Origin: Streptomyces sp. SID8352
Lineage (GTDB): Bacteria; Actinomycetota; Actinomycetes; Streptomycetales; Streptomycetaceae
DNA: 64,000 nt
NCBI RefSeq assembly: GCF_009862265.1
Contig: NZ_WWGX01000089.1
Location: forward strand, 62,001-126,000
Direction of reading: 5' to 3'
The notes beneath the pieces were generated by a model that saw nothing but the letters and a program-made list of their open reading frames with translations, did no database searches and was not told where the DNA came from. Positions 54,948 to 63,646 of the stretch are shown one piece after another. The position numbers were made by a program, and so were the translations under genes. Numbering within the stretch: the stretch's first letter is position 1; each line of letters begins with the position of its first letter.

Positions 54948-57119
54948 TCACACCGCCTGGAACTGCTCCTCCCGGTCGAGCAGCACCTTCGCGTACCGCA
55001 GCAGCGGGCCGGGCATACTGAACCGGCTGTGCGCGTACTCCCGCAGCAGGCTCGCGTCGACCAGCTGGTACAGGGACCACCGGGCCTCCGTCGGCGTCGT
55101 GCCCGCCGCGTCCGCCACGGTGTAGGCGGTGATGTGGGTGCCCTCGGTCCGGCCGAGCAGCCGGAACACCCGGCGCGCCGGCTCCGGCAGCGCCGCGTAC
55201 GACAGCTCGAACGCCACCTGGACCGAGGACAGCAGGTCCCCCGGTAGGGAGGGCTGCCGGAAGAGCCCGGCCTCCTGCAGCTCTACGTAGTACTGGGCGA
55301 TGCTGAGGCAGGGAGGCTGGGCCAGACGCGTCGCGAGGACCCGGATCACCAGAGGCAGCCCGTCGCAGTACCGGCTCAGGGCCATGGCGGCGAGCGACTC
55401 CGCCTCGGTCCGTTCCGGTCCCAGCAGCCGCCCGAGCAGCATCAGCGCCTCCTCGTCGTCGAGCGCGTCGACGGCGATCCGCCGTATGCCGTCCCTGGCG
55501 ACCAGACAGGGCAGTGTGTTGCGGCTCGTGACAAGCACGGCGCACCCCGCATCGCCGGGAATGAGGGGGCGTATCTGATCTTCGTCGCGCGCGTTGTCCA
55601 GGACCACCAGAACCCGCCGCCCGGACAGCCGGGTGCGGTACAGGTTCGCGGCCTCGTCGAGGTGGTCCGGGATGTGCTCCCCGGGCACGCCGAGCGCGCG
55701 CAGGAACGAGATCAGGGCCGCCTGAGCGTCCAGGGGGCCTCTGCGCGCGTGACCGTGCAGATCGATGTAGAGCTGCCCGTCCGGGAAATGGTCCAGCACC
55801 CGGTGCGCCCACCGCAGTGCCAGCGCGGTCTTGCCCCCGCCGGGCGGTCCGGTGAGCAGCGCAGCCGGGACCTGGCCGTCCCGCTCGCCGGGGGCGAGGA
55901 GCATCTGGTTCAGCTCCTGGAGCTGGGCGGCGCGCCCGACGAAGTGCCGGGTCCTGGCCGGCAGCTGCGACGGCTTGACCTCGGGCGGCAGAGGAGAGGC
56001 CGACGGCCTGCTCTCCCGCAGGGCGTCCTCCGTCTGCCGGAACAGCAGCACACTCCTGGGCCAGCTCAGCTGCTGGAGCAGGACCCGCTGATGGACCTGG
56101 CGTATCTCCGGGCCGGGCTGCAGCCCCAGTTCGGCGTCGAGCCGCTGCGTAACGTCGGCGAACACCCGCAGCGCTTCGTACTGCTCCCCGCAGCTGGCCA
56201 GGGCCAGTATGAGCCGTGCCTGCAACCCTTCGTGCAGGGGGTCGTCCCCGGCGGCGGCGCGCAGGGCCGACACCACCTGCTCCGGTTGCTCGAACCGCAG
56301 CGCGAGGTCCGCGTACAGAAGCAGATTCTCGATCCGCTGACGGACCGCCGCGGTGGCCTCCGGGTGAAGGGCCAACTGCGGCTCGTCGGCGAGGATGGGG
56401 CCGCGCCAGCACTGGTGCGCGAGTGCCGCGAGCTCGTAGGCGACCTTCGCCTCCCCCTGAGCATGACTCTGCCGCGCCTTTTTCGCCAGGTCCCGGAAGC
56501 GGGTCAGGTCGACCTGATCGTGTCCGACCGACAGTGCATAGCCGGTCGGAGTGCGGATCAGGTAGGAGGCGGCTTGGCCCGCAGAACCGGAACCGGAGGA
56601 GCGCAGAAGTCCACGCGCCTGGCTCACGTACGTGTGGATCAGGTTCTGGTAAGAACGCGGTGGCTCCTTCGGCCAGAGGGTGCTGCCTATTACATCGAAA
56701 CTGGCCGACTGCGGGTGGCACAGCGCCAGCAGTGACAATAAGCGTCGGAGCTTGAGAGAGCGTACGTCGCTCACGATGCCGCCGCGCTCGATGGTCAGAT
56801 CGCCGAGAATGCCGATGCGCAGACCGCTTCTGTCTTGAGCGGCGGATTTCCGGCTGTTGGTCATGGATCGCCGTATCTCGTCGGCGTCGAGCCCGAGTAC
56901 GACCGCCAGGGCGCGCAGGGTTCGGGCCTGCGGCTGTTCCACGCGCCCGCTTTCGATGTCACGCAGGGTCCGCACGCTGATCCCCGACGCCTCGGCGAAC
57001 TGACGCTGGGTCATGCCTGCACTCTGCCGGAACGCGCGAACTCGGATGTGGAAGGGGAACGGTCCCCTCTGCTGGAGACGGTAACTGGTGGCTGCTCCGG
57101 CGCTCTGGAAGTTCGACAT
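54948..57119 (-). CDS. Xre-SARP-NB-ARC pathway regulator
   Basis: A 723-residue regulator. Residues 20-90 form an Xre-type helix-turn-helix (RAFRQSAGMTQRQFAEASGI). Residues 100-195 are the OmpR-like winged helix of a SARP, and residues 200-345 the BTAD helical domain (DLTRFRDLAKKARQ and LHPEATAAVRQRIENLL). The remainder is an NB-ARC ATPase with Walker A LLTGPPGGGKTALALRW and VLVVLDNARDEDQI. SARPs activate biosynthetic clusters. Leu127 is TTA (56741-56739), so bldA controls its translation. The added N-terminal Xre domain is unusual. SARP-type heptamers lie 80-110 bases upstream, hinting at autoregulation. It converges with the LysE gene. Confidence 0.92.
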   Translation of the reverse strand: MSNFQSAGAATSYRLQQRGPFPFHIRVRAFRQSAGMTQRQFAEASGISVRTLRDIESGRVEQPQARTLRALAVVLGLDADEIRRSMTNSRKSAAQDRSGLRIGILGDLTIERGGIVSDVRSLKLRRLLSLLALCHPQSASFDVIGSTLWPKEPPRSYQNLIHTYVSQARGLLRSSGSGSAGQAASYLIRTPTGYALSVGHDQVDLTRFRDLAKKARQSHAQGEAKVAYELAALAHQCWRGPILADEPQLALHPEATAAVRQRIENLLLYADLALRFEQPEQVVSALRAAAGDDPLHEGLQARLILALASCGEQYEALRVFADVTQRLDAELGLQPGPEIRQVHQRVLLQQLSWPRSVLLFRQTEDALRESRPSASPLPPEVKPSQLPARTRHFVGRAAQLQELNQMLLAPGERDGQVPAALLTGPPGGGKTALALRWAHRVLDHFPDGQLYIDLHGHARRGPLDAQAALISFLRALGVPGEHIPDHLDEAANLYRTRLSGRRVLVVLDNARDEDQIRPLIPGDAGCAVLVTSRNTLPCLVARDGIRRIAVDALDDEEALMLLGRLLGPERTEAESLAAMALSRYCDGLPLVIRVLATRLAQPPCLSIAQYYVELQEAGLFRQPSLPGDLLSSVQVAFELSYAALPEPARRVFRLLGRTEGTHITAYTVADAAGTTPTEARWSLYQLVDASLLREYAHSRFSMPGPLLRYAKVLLDREEQFQAV

Positions 57120-57200
57120 GGCCCCCCGCCGTTGAGTGATGACTCGGCACGTGATCAATGGTATTGAACGAGCTTTCGAGCCTCCTCCTCCCAACACAAC

Positions 57201-57229
57201 TCGATCAACGAGTGATCATAGAATGATCA
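57201..57229 (-). promoter_or_regulatory. SARP-type heptamer repeats before the SARP gene
   Basis: Three heptamers with four-base spacers: in the direction of the SARP gene TGATCAT (57229-57223), TGATCAC (57218-57212) and TGATCGA (57207-57201). The 11-bp period is exact. A further TGATCA is at 57152-57157. The surrounding DNA is AT-rich for this genome. The pattern suits autoregulation by the SARP. Confidence 0.6.
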
Positions 57230-57504
57230 ATTTCACACTGTAATTGACGTTCTCGTGAACGGTCGGGCGGATTGCAGAAAGCTCTGGCGTGACGAGGGGA
57301 TTACGGTCGACGGTCATTGTCCGGAAAAGGAATTGACATACATTCGGAAGGGCGGCCCCCGAGGCGCCCGTCTGTCTGCCGGAACCCGGGACCGGGCTCT
57401 TCGGGTTCCCGTCCAGAGGGCGCCTCAAAGGCCTGTCAGCGGGCAAGTCCCTGGTAGCGGGGTGGTAACGCACGTTCGGAGGCTGGGGGTGTGGGCTGTG
57501 TACC

Positions 57505-57600
57505 CGTTACTCGACGGATCCCTCTGATCGGGAGCGGGAGATCATCAGGCTGCTGGTTCCGCAGGTCGAACCTGGTGGGTGCGGGCCCAGAGTGTGGGGA
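57505..57600 (+). mobile_element. IS5-type transposase N-terminal remnant
   Basis: The frame starting at 57505 reads RYSTDPSDREREIIRLLV then PQVEPGGCGPR, matching the IS5-family start (RYPSDLTDAEWE.I.PLLP...GGRPR). It has no start codon and stops soon after. It marks mobile-element activity near the right border of the island. The rest of 57230-57800 contains no gene I recognise. Confidence 0.5.
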
Positions 57601-57806
57601 TCTTGTTGCCGCGGCAGCGGTACGGGGGGACCGGGAGCGCGCTGATCTTCCGCAATCCTTCCGAGCGGGACCCGGGCATCTCTGCCCAGGTCTTCACCGC
57701 GGCAGGTCACCTGCTCAGCAAGCCGGGACACCTCCGCGCCCCGTGCTGACCGTTTGCTGACCCGAATGCCACCATCACGCCCTTGGCCTGCGTAAACACC
57801 CAAACG

Positions 57807-57839
57807 CTAGATCTTGGACTTGAACATGGTACGCAGCAT
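57807..57839 (-). pseudogene. Ten-codon panD stump
   Basis: The minus strand reads ATG CTG CGT ACC ATG TTC AAG TCC AAG ATC TAG, which encodes MLRTMFKSKI, the canonical beginning of streptomycete PanD, then stops. The upstream sequence (57840-57967) is recognisably a panD leader. The stump lies 15 kb from the intact gene and in the same orientation. Confidence 0.85.
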
Positions 57840-57967
57840 CGGTGCACTCCAACGGGTAGGCTTCCTGCCTGCATTCTTGCAGGTCAAGGGCTCTTTTCAC
57901 GCTGTGCAACGACTGGCCTGTCCGGGCGGCCGTCCTCCGTTCCTCCAGGACTCGTGCTGACCACTTG
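57807..57967 (-). repeat. Right copy of panD 5'-end/leader repeat (att-like)
   Basis: Partner of 42285-42440. The core GATCTTGGACTTGAACAT is at 57810-57827. TTGACC (minus strand 57887-57882) stands 48 bases before the ATG, against 46 in the left copy, inside a CCTGCA/TGCAGG hairpin. I take its inner edge (about 57805) as the right border of the island. Confidence 0.7.
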
Positions 57968-58234
57968 GCGCCTTCTCCGACGTCTCGCCGGATCCCGGCG
58001 TCCCGGCCCCCTCACGGCCGGGACCGGTCGGCTCCCCCACTCGACCCGACACTTCCCGCCACAGTGATGGAACCGCTCACCCGATGGATCAACCTTTCTG
58101 CGAAATAAGGCTATTGACGTCCTTTCTGGCCACTTTCGTCGTCTCCGCTGACCGCTGTCGCCGCCCGCGGCTTGGCTGTCCCCCGTGCCCGCCGCCGGGG
58201 AGAGGAAGCGGCGGGACCTTCACGAGGGGGAGGA

Positions 58235-59671
58235 ATGACTGTCTGCAACCGATCACCCGCGCCGGCAGGGGCGGTGGCGGCCGTCGACTGACCACCGCCG
58301 GAGTCGGAGCCGTCCTGGCAACCCCCGCCGTGCTCGCCCTGGCCGCCGCTCCGGCCCAGGCCGCCCCGGCGCCACGCGGCACCACCAGCCAGGTCGACGC
58401 CGGCCTCGGCGGCGCCAAGCCCAACGGCGGGAGCACGAGTCTCGACGTCAGCGCCGACGGCCACTACGCACTTTCGTCTCGGACGCCGACAATCTGGCCG
58501 CACAGCTCTCCACGGGCCAACAGGTGTACGTCCGGGACCTGCGCCACCGCCGTACCGAACGGATCAGCGTGCTCACCGACGGCACCCCGATGCGGGGCCA
58601 CGACGGAGTGATCAGCGCGAACGGCCGCTACGTCGCCTTCACCAGTACCGACCGCACCCCGGTGGACGGCCACAAGCCCATCGGGGACGCCAACATCTAC
58701 GTCCGTGACCGCCGGACCGGCCGCACCGAGCTGATCAGCGCCGGCGACGGCACACTCGACCATTCCAAGCACACGGCCGACAGCCCGTCCATCAGCACAA
58801 ACGGCCGCTACGTGGCCTTCGCCTCCACTCGCGCCGATCTGGTGCTCACCAAGGACACCATTTCGCTGAAACCGCATCCCCAGCCCTACAAGATCTAGGT
58901 GACCGCTGGACCCGCACCACCCGGCTGGTCAGCACCGCCGCGGACGGCTCGCCCCGCAGGTCCACCAACCCGACCATCAGCGCCGACGGCCGCACGATCG
59001 GCTTCAGCTCCACCGCCACCGACCTGCTCCCGGTGCCCGAGGGCCCGACCGAACCGGAGGACCCCGGCGACCCCGAGGACGGGCAGGACCTCACGGTGGC
59101 GCGTCTCGCCGGGTACTACGTCCGCGACCTGGCGACCGGCACCACCCGCGTCGCCGCCACCAACCCGGCCGGCGTACCCGCCCGGGCCGCCCTCGACGCC
59201 GTCATCAGCCCGGACGGGCGGACCGCCCCCTACTCGCTGTCCACGCCCAGCGCGCCACCCCGCAAGACCAACCATCTGGAGCTCTACGCCCGCAATCTGC
59301 GCACAGGCACCGTGAAGCTGGTCAGCACACCCCTCCCCGGCACCGGCACGACCAGCAGCTCCCACGACGGCGCCATCACAGCGGACAACCGCTGGGTCTA
59401 CTTCACCTCCGACGCCGACAACCTGGTGCCCGGCCCGCACTATCCGTGGCGGAGCCCGGAAATCTTCCGCCACGACCTGCGCACCGGGCGCACCGAACGG
59501 GTGGCCACCACCCCGCGCGGCTCGGCAGGCAACGGCTACGCGCTCAACCCGTCCGTCGACGCCCGCGGCACCACGGTGGTTTTCCATTCCTCCAGCGGCA
59601 ACCTGCTGCCCGGCGGCGACGGACCGGAGAGCAACCGCTACCACGTCTTCGCCCGCAGCATCCGGCACTGA
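58235..59671 (+). pseudogene. Secreted TolB/WD40-like beta-propeller protein, multiply frameshifted
   Basis: GGGGGAGG directly before an ATG at 58235 marks the original start, but that frame ends after 18 codons. The signal peptide (ATPAVLALAAAPAQAAPAP) continues in a second frame. Near 58467 the frame changes again (FVSDADNLAAQLSTGQQVYV), and again near 58880 (TRLVSTAADGSPRRSTNPTI) to the stop at 59671. Propeller repeats such as ISANGRYVAFTSTDR, YVRDRRTGRTELISAG and VYFTSDADNLVPG are seen throughout. With at least three breaks this is a decaying gene for a surface beta-propeller protein. Confidence 0.8.
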
Positions 59672-60261
59672 GAGCCGTCCCGCGGTCCCCGGCCGGACGC
59701 GCGACACCGGCCACACCTCGCCCCGCTGTCGGGCGTCCGCACACACGGTGTGCGGACGCCCTCCGCCTCGCGGTGCTCCCCAGGCCCGAAGGGCGTGCCG
59801 GCACTCTCAGCAAGACCGGGCGGGGACGACTCCCGCTCGATCTGCCCGGACTCACGTCGTACCGTGCCGCGTTCGACCGGCGCCCGTGCCGTGGCGAGGC
59901 CCGGTTGGCGGTGCGCCGAGTGAGGGCGGGTTCACCGTCCGGCGGGCGTTCGAGTCCGATGGTGGCCCGGGGCCGACACCTTGCGGGGCGCGCTCGGTGA
60001 GGTCGGGGACATTCTGACGCCCACAGACCCGGACGGCGCGGTGGGGACAGGCTCGCACCCAGGTCGTGGATGCGGCCCGGCAGCCCGGGCGAGCCCTGTC
60101 CGCCGGGGACCCCCCGTCGGCCGCCTCAAGGGTGGGCGTTCACGCCCCTGAGCAGTCCGCCGGCGCCGCCCGGACCGGCTTCCCGACGGGCTGCCCGCTC
60201 CCCGGCGGCACTGGCGTGCCGTCCGGGATCCCCGATACGACGTGAAGTAAATTGTCCGGTT
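59672..60261. other. Non-coding gap before the multicopper oxidase
   Basis: Nearly 600 bases with no gene I can support. The last 30 bases before 60262 are AT-rich (GTGAAGTAAATTGTCCGG) and may be the promoter of a leaderless message. Confidence 0.5.
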
Positions 60262-61860
60262 ATGGGAGATATTCATGGAGTGGGGCGTCGATCCGTCCTC
60301 AAGGCCCTCCCCCTCGCGGGCCTCGCGGCGGCGGGCTGGGCTCCGCGGTCCGAGCGGCGTACACGGGCCACGGCGTCGTTCCCGCAGCCGGCCGTCTCGC
60401 TCCCGCGGCCGGTGGACGGCGCGGCGGTGACCGAGCAGGTCCTCGACGTCCGGTTCTCCGAGGTGACGGTACCGGGCCACGGCCGCATCACGACCCGCGC
60501 CTACAACGGCGCCGTCCCGGGGCCGACCCTGCGCACGCAGCGCGGAGGCGTCCTGCGGCTGACGCAGGTGAACGGGCTGCCGCCCAATCCGCCCCACACG
60601 GGGGAGCACAACATCCCGCACCACCCCAACAGCTTCAACCTGCACACGCACGGCCTGCACGTCTCCCCGTCCGGCCAGGCCGACAACGTGCTGCGCGAGT
60701 TCGCCCCCCGCACCGCCCAGGAGGCCGCCGCCGGCGGACCGGAGCCCCGTTACACGACCACCATCGACATCCCGGCCGACCACCCCGCCGGCACCTTCTG
60801 GTACCACCCGCACCTGCACGGATCGACCGCCGAACAGATCGTCGGCGGCATGGCCGGGGTGATCGTCGTCGAGGGCGACGTGGACGAGGTCCCCGAGATC
60901 AGGACCGCCGCCGACATCGTCGTCTGCATCGGCGAACTCAAGGTCAAGGACGGCGCGGTCCCCGCCTTCACCTCCGGCGACTGGGTGAACGGCGTCCCGT
61001 CCGTCTTCACCGTCAACGGCGCCGTCAACCCCACCCTCCAACTGCGCCCGGGCGAGGTCCAGCGGTGGCGGCTGGTCGCCGCGACCGCTTTCACCGCCCT
61101 GCGCCTCGACCTCACCGGGGACCAGGGGCGCCTCACGCTGCATCAGATCGCGCAGGACGGCATCACCTTCCCGCGCACCGTCGCCCTCGACGGCCTGGAG
61201 CTGGCCATGGGCAACCGCGCCGACGTCCTGGTCCGCGGCGAAACGCCCGGACGGTACGAGCTGCGCGCCGAGGGGCTGCCCGCACCGCTCATGACGGTCG
61301 AGGTCGCGGGGGATCCCGTCGAGCCGCCGATGCCGCTGCCGACCGCGCTGCCGCAGGGCAGGCCCTTCCTCGACGAGGCGGACCTCACCGATCCGGGCGC
61401 GAGCCGCGACGTGGTCTTCCACACCGACGCGCGCGTCTTCCCCGGAGCCTTCCCCAACGCCTTCCGCATCCTGGGATCGGGCGCGACCCCCGCGGCCCAC
61501 CCGGGCACCGACCTCACCCGCGATCCCGCCCACGGCCTCTTCGACCCCGGGTACGTCAACCACACCCTGCGCCTGGGCACCGTCGAGCGGTGGACGGTCC
61601 GCACAGACGAGAGCCTGCACGGCCGCAACCACCCCTTCCACCTGCACACCAACCCGGTCCTGCTCACCCACCGCAACGGCCGCCGACTCGACCCGCCCGT
61701 CTGGCACGACACCATCGGCCTGACCGGCGGCACCCCCGGGGACTCCGTCACCTTCCTCGTCCGGTACGAGGACTTCACCGGCCACGCCATCGCCCACTGC
61801 CACCAGCTCCAGCACGAGGACCTCGGCATGATGCAGACCGTCGAGTACGTCGGCCCGTAG
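60262..61860 (+). CDS. Tat-exported multicopper oxidase
   Basis: A 532-residue three-cupredoxin enzyme. A twin-arginine signal (VGRRSVLKALPLAGLAAAGW) lies at the N-terminus. Copper sites are intact: FNLHTHGLHVSP, FWYHPHLHGSTAEQ, HPFHLHTNPVLL and HAIAHCHQLQHEDLGMM, the last with the type 1 Cys. Such laccase or copper-oxidase enzymes oxidise phenols or Cu(I) outside the cell and reduce oxygen to water. No Shine-Dalgarno is seen before the ATG, and an AT-rich box lies close, so the message may be leaderless. No copper chaperone or regulator is beside it. Confidence 0.93.
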   Translation: MGDIHGVGRRSVLKALPLAGLAAAGWAPRSERRTRATASFPQPAVSLPRPVDGAAVTEQVLDVRFSEVTVPGHGRITTRAYNGAVPGPTLRTQRGGVLRLTQVNGLPPNPPHTGEHNIPHHPNSFNLHTHGLHVSPSGQADNVLREFAPRTAQEAAAGGPEPRYTTTIDIPADHPAGTFWYHPHLHGSTAEQIVGGMAGVIVVEGDVDEVPEIRTAADIVVCIGELKVKDGAVPAFTSGDWVNGVPSVFTVNGAVNPTLQLRPGEVQRWRLVAATAFTALRLDLTGDQGRLTLHQIAQDGITFPRTVALDGLELAMGNRADVLVRGETPGRYELRAEGLPAPLMTVEVAGDPVEPPMPLPTALPQGRPFLDEADLTDPGASRDVVFHTDARVFPGAFPNAFRILGSGATPAAHPGTDLTRDPAHGLFDPGYVNHTLRLGTVERWTVRTDESLHGRNHPFHLHTNPVLLTHRNGRRLDPPVWHDTIGLTGGTPGDSVTFLVRYEDFTGHAIAHCHQLQHEDLGMMQTVEYVGP

Positions 61861-62104
61861 GCCCGTACCCGTACGGCCGTACACCCGTACGTCCGGGCGG
61901 GGTCCGGGCCGCCGTGCGGCCCGCTTCCGCCGGGGCGGCGCGCGCCAGTCCACCCGTCGGGGCGTTCGGCGAAAGGAACCCGAGGGAGGGTCACCCCTTC
62001 GGTCACCGCGTTCCGCATACGTCCACCGCCCCGGTCGACCTCGCCGACGAGCGCGCCCCCGCCGTGCGGCGGCGCACTGCGGGGGCGGGAGCGGCGAGGC
62101 GGTG

Positions 62105-62580
62105 TCAGGGGCCGGAGACCAGCCGGAGGTCCGTCTCGATGCCGGTGGCGCACTGCCGGAGGTGGGGCACCATGGCGCGCAGCTCGTCGAGGGTCCGGGT
62201 GCCCGTGCCGGCGGCGATGTCGGCGGCGGCGATGGGGACACCGGAGCGGTCGTGCACCGGGACGGCGACCGCGCGCAGGCTCTGGTTCAGCTCCCGGTCG
62301 GCGACGCAGTGACGCTCCTCCCGGGCCGCGGTGATGATCGCCCGGAGCTGCTCGATGTCGCGGACGGTGTGGCCGGTCAGGGGCTGGAGGTCGACGCGCT
62401 CCAGATAGGCGCGGAAGGCGTCCTCGTCCAGGCCCGAGAGCAGGACCCGGCCCATGGCCGTGGCGTAGGCGGGGAAGCGGGAGCCGACGGGGATGGACAC
62501 GGTGATCACCCCCCGCACCGGTACGCGGGCGACGTGCACCACGTCGTCGCCGTCGAGCACGGAGAGCGCGGTCGTCAGCC
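62105..62580 (-). pseudogene. IclR regulator, C-terminal part only
   Basis: The frame encodes the IclR effector domain (LSVLDGDDVVHVARVPVRG, FPAYATAMGRVLLSGL, REERHCVADRELNQSLRAVA, and AAADIAAGTGTRTLDELRAM). The N-terminal helix-turn-helix is missing: upstream of about 62580 the sequence turns into an SDR fragment on the other strand. An in-frame ATG at 62647 gives a 180-residue reading, but without a DNA-binding domain. The remaining coding part is undamaged, so loss of the 5' part may be recent. Confidence 0.82.
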
Positions 62581-62723
62581 CGGCCGAGCTCACCGGCCTG
62601 GCGCTCCTCCTCGCCTCGGACGCGTCGGGCTGGATGACCGAGGGCACCTACGTCGCCGACGGCGGCGCCGGCGCGCTGACCCAGGTCGTCAGCGACACCC
62701 TGCCGGGGCCGGAGGAGGAGTGA
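62580..62723 (+). pseudogene. SDR oxidoreductase, C-terminal fragment
   Basis: The + strand reads PAELTGLALLLASDASGWMT then EGTYVADGGAGAL, the well-known last 40 residues of a classical short-chain dehydrogenase. Everything before is absent; the junction coincides with the truncated IclR gene. An ordinary divergent IclR-SDR pair has lost its central part. Confidence 0.8.
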
Positions 62724-62796
62724 TCCCGTCCGGCGGCGGTCGGCGGCGGACGGGACGCCCGGCCCCGCGCCGCCGTGCGGTGGGGACGAGGCCCTC

Positions 62797-63462
62797 TCAG
62801 TAGTAGCGCAGCAGGGCCGGCTCGGCGTACCGGGCGTAGACGTCCAGCACCGGGCGCTGGCGGGACAGCCGGGCCTTCTCGGCGCGGCGGATCGCCTGGA
62901 GCGTCACCAGAGCGTGGTCGAAGTCGTCGTTGACGACGTGGTAGTCGTGCTGGTCCACGAAGTTGAAGTCGCGCAGCGCCATGGCGTGCCGCAGCTCGCG
63001 CTCCTCGCCGTCCTCACTGCCGCGCCCGGCCAGGCGCTGGTCCATGAGGTCCACGCTGGGCGCCATCACGAAGACGCCGACGGTCCGTTCGGGGAAGAAG
63101 CGCCGCAGATTGAGGTAGCCCTCGGGGCAGTAGTCGAAGACCAGGTCCTGTCCCTCGGCGAGGGCCTTCTCCAACGGGGTGCGCAGGGTGCCGTAGTACT
63201 CGTCGTAGGACGGATGGATCCACTGGGCGAACTCCCCGGCGTCGGCCATCGCGAGGAACTCCTCCCGGTCCACGTGGTCGTAGTGCTCCTCACCGGCCCC
63301 GGAGCGGGGCTCGCGGGTGGTGACCGAGCGGGCGTGGCCCAGCGCGGGGTCGGCGCGGACCAGGGCCCGGGCAAGCGAGGTCTTTCCGGTGCCCGAGGGG
63401 CCGGAGAGGACGAGGAGCAGGCCGGTGGGCGCGATGCGGAACGGGGCGGCGTCGGGGGACAT
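62797..63462 (-). CDS. gmk: Guanylate kinase (second-type)
   Basis: A 221-residue P-loop kinase that phosphorylates GMP to GDP. Walker A is VLSGPSGTGKTSLARAL, and the GMP-binding region has SVTTREPRSGAGEEHYDHVD, in which the usual TR.PR.GE.(D/E)..Y is present. The lid has LAGRGSEDGEERELRHAM. The C-terminus is longer than in short bacterial Gmk proteins (VLDVYARYAEPALLRYY). The chromosome probably has another, housekeeping gmk beside rpoZ; this isolated copy may be a paralogue. Its neighbours offer no pathway clue. Confidence 0.88.
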   Translation of the reverse strand: MSPDAAPFRIAPTGLLLVLSGPSGTGKTSLARALVRADPALGHARSVTTREPRSGAGEEHYDHVDREEFLAMADAGEFAQWIHPSYDEYYGTLRTPLEKALAEGQDLVFDYCPEGYLNLRRFFPERTVGVFVMAPSVDLMDQRLAGRGSEDGEERELRHAMALRDFNFVDQHDYHVVNDDFDHALVTLQAIRRAEKARLSRQRPVLDVYARYAEPALLRYY

Positions 63463-63646
63463 GGGCGTGGATCACCTCTGGATCGGGGGCGGTGTCGGTC
63501 ACTGGGGGTCCGGTCCCGCGCCGGGGACGGCTCGGAGAGGGGCGGCGGGGATCCGTGGACCGCGTCCAACCAAGCCTGGTCACCCAGCGAACCTGAGGCA
63601 ATGAGTTTCCGTCTCCTTCGGCAGGTGGATGACGGGAGGCAACGAG

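Noticed and set aside
57491..57760. Small frames on both strands between the SARP gene and the panD stump
   Set aside because: No start site or family match; the only recognisable content is the IS5-type fragment.
59932..62241. A 769-codon minus-strand frame
   Set aside because: Antisense to the multicopper oxidase, whose four copper motifs are intact on the + strand.
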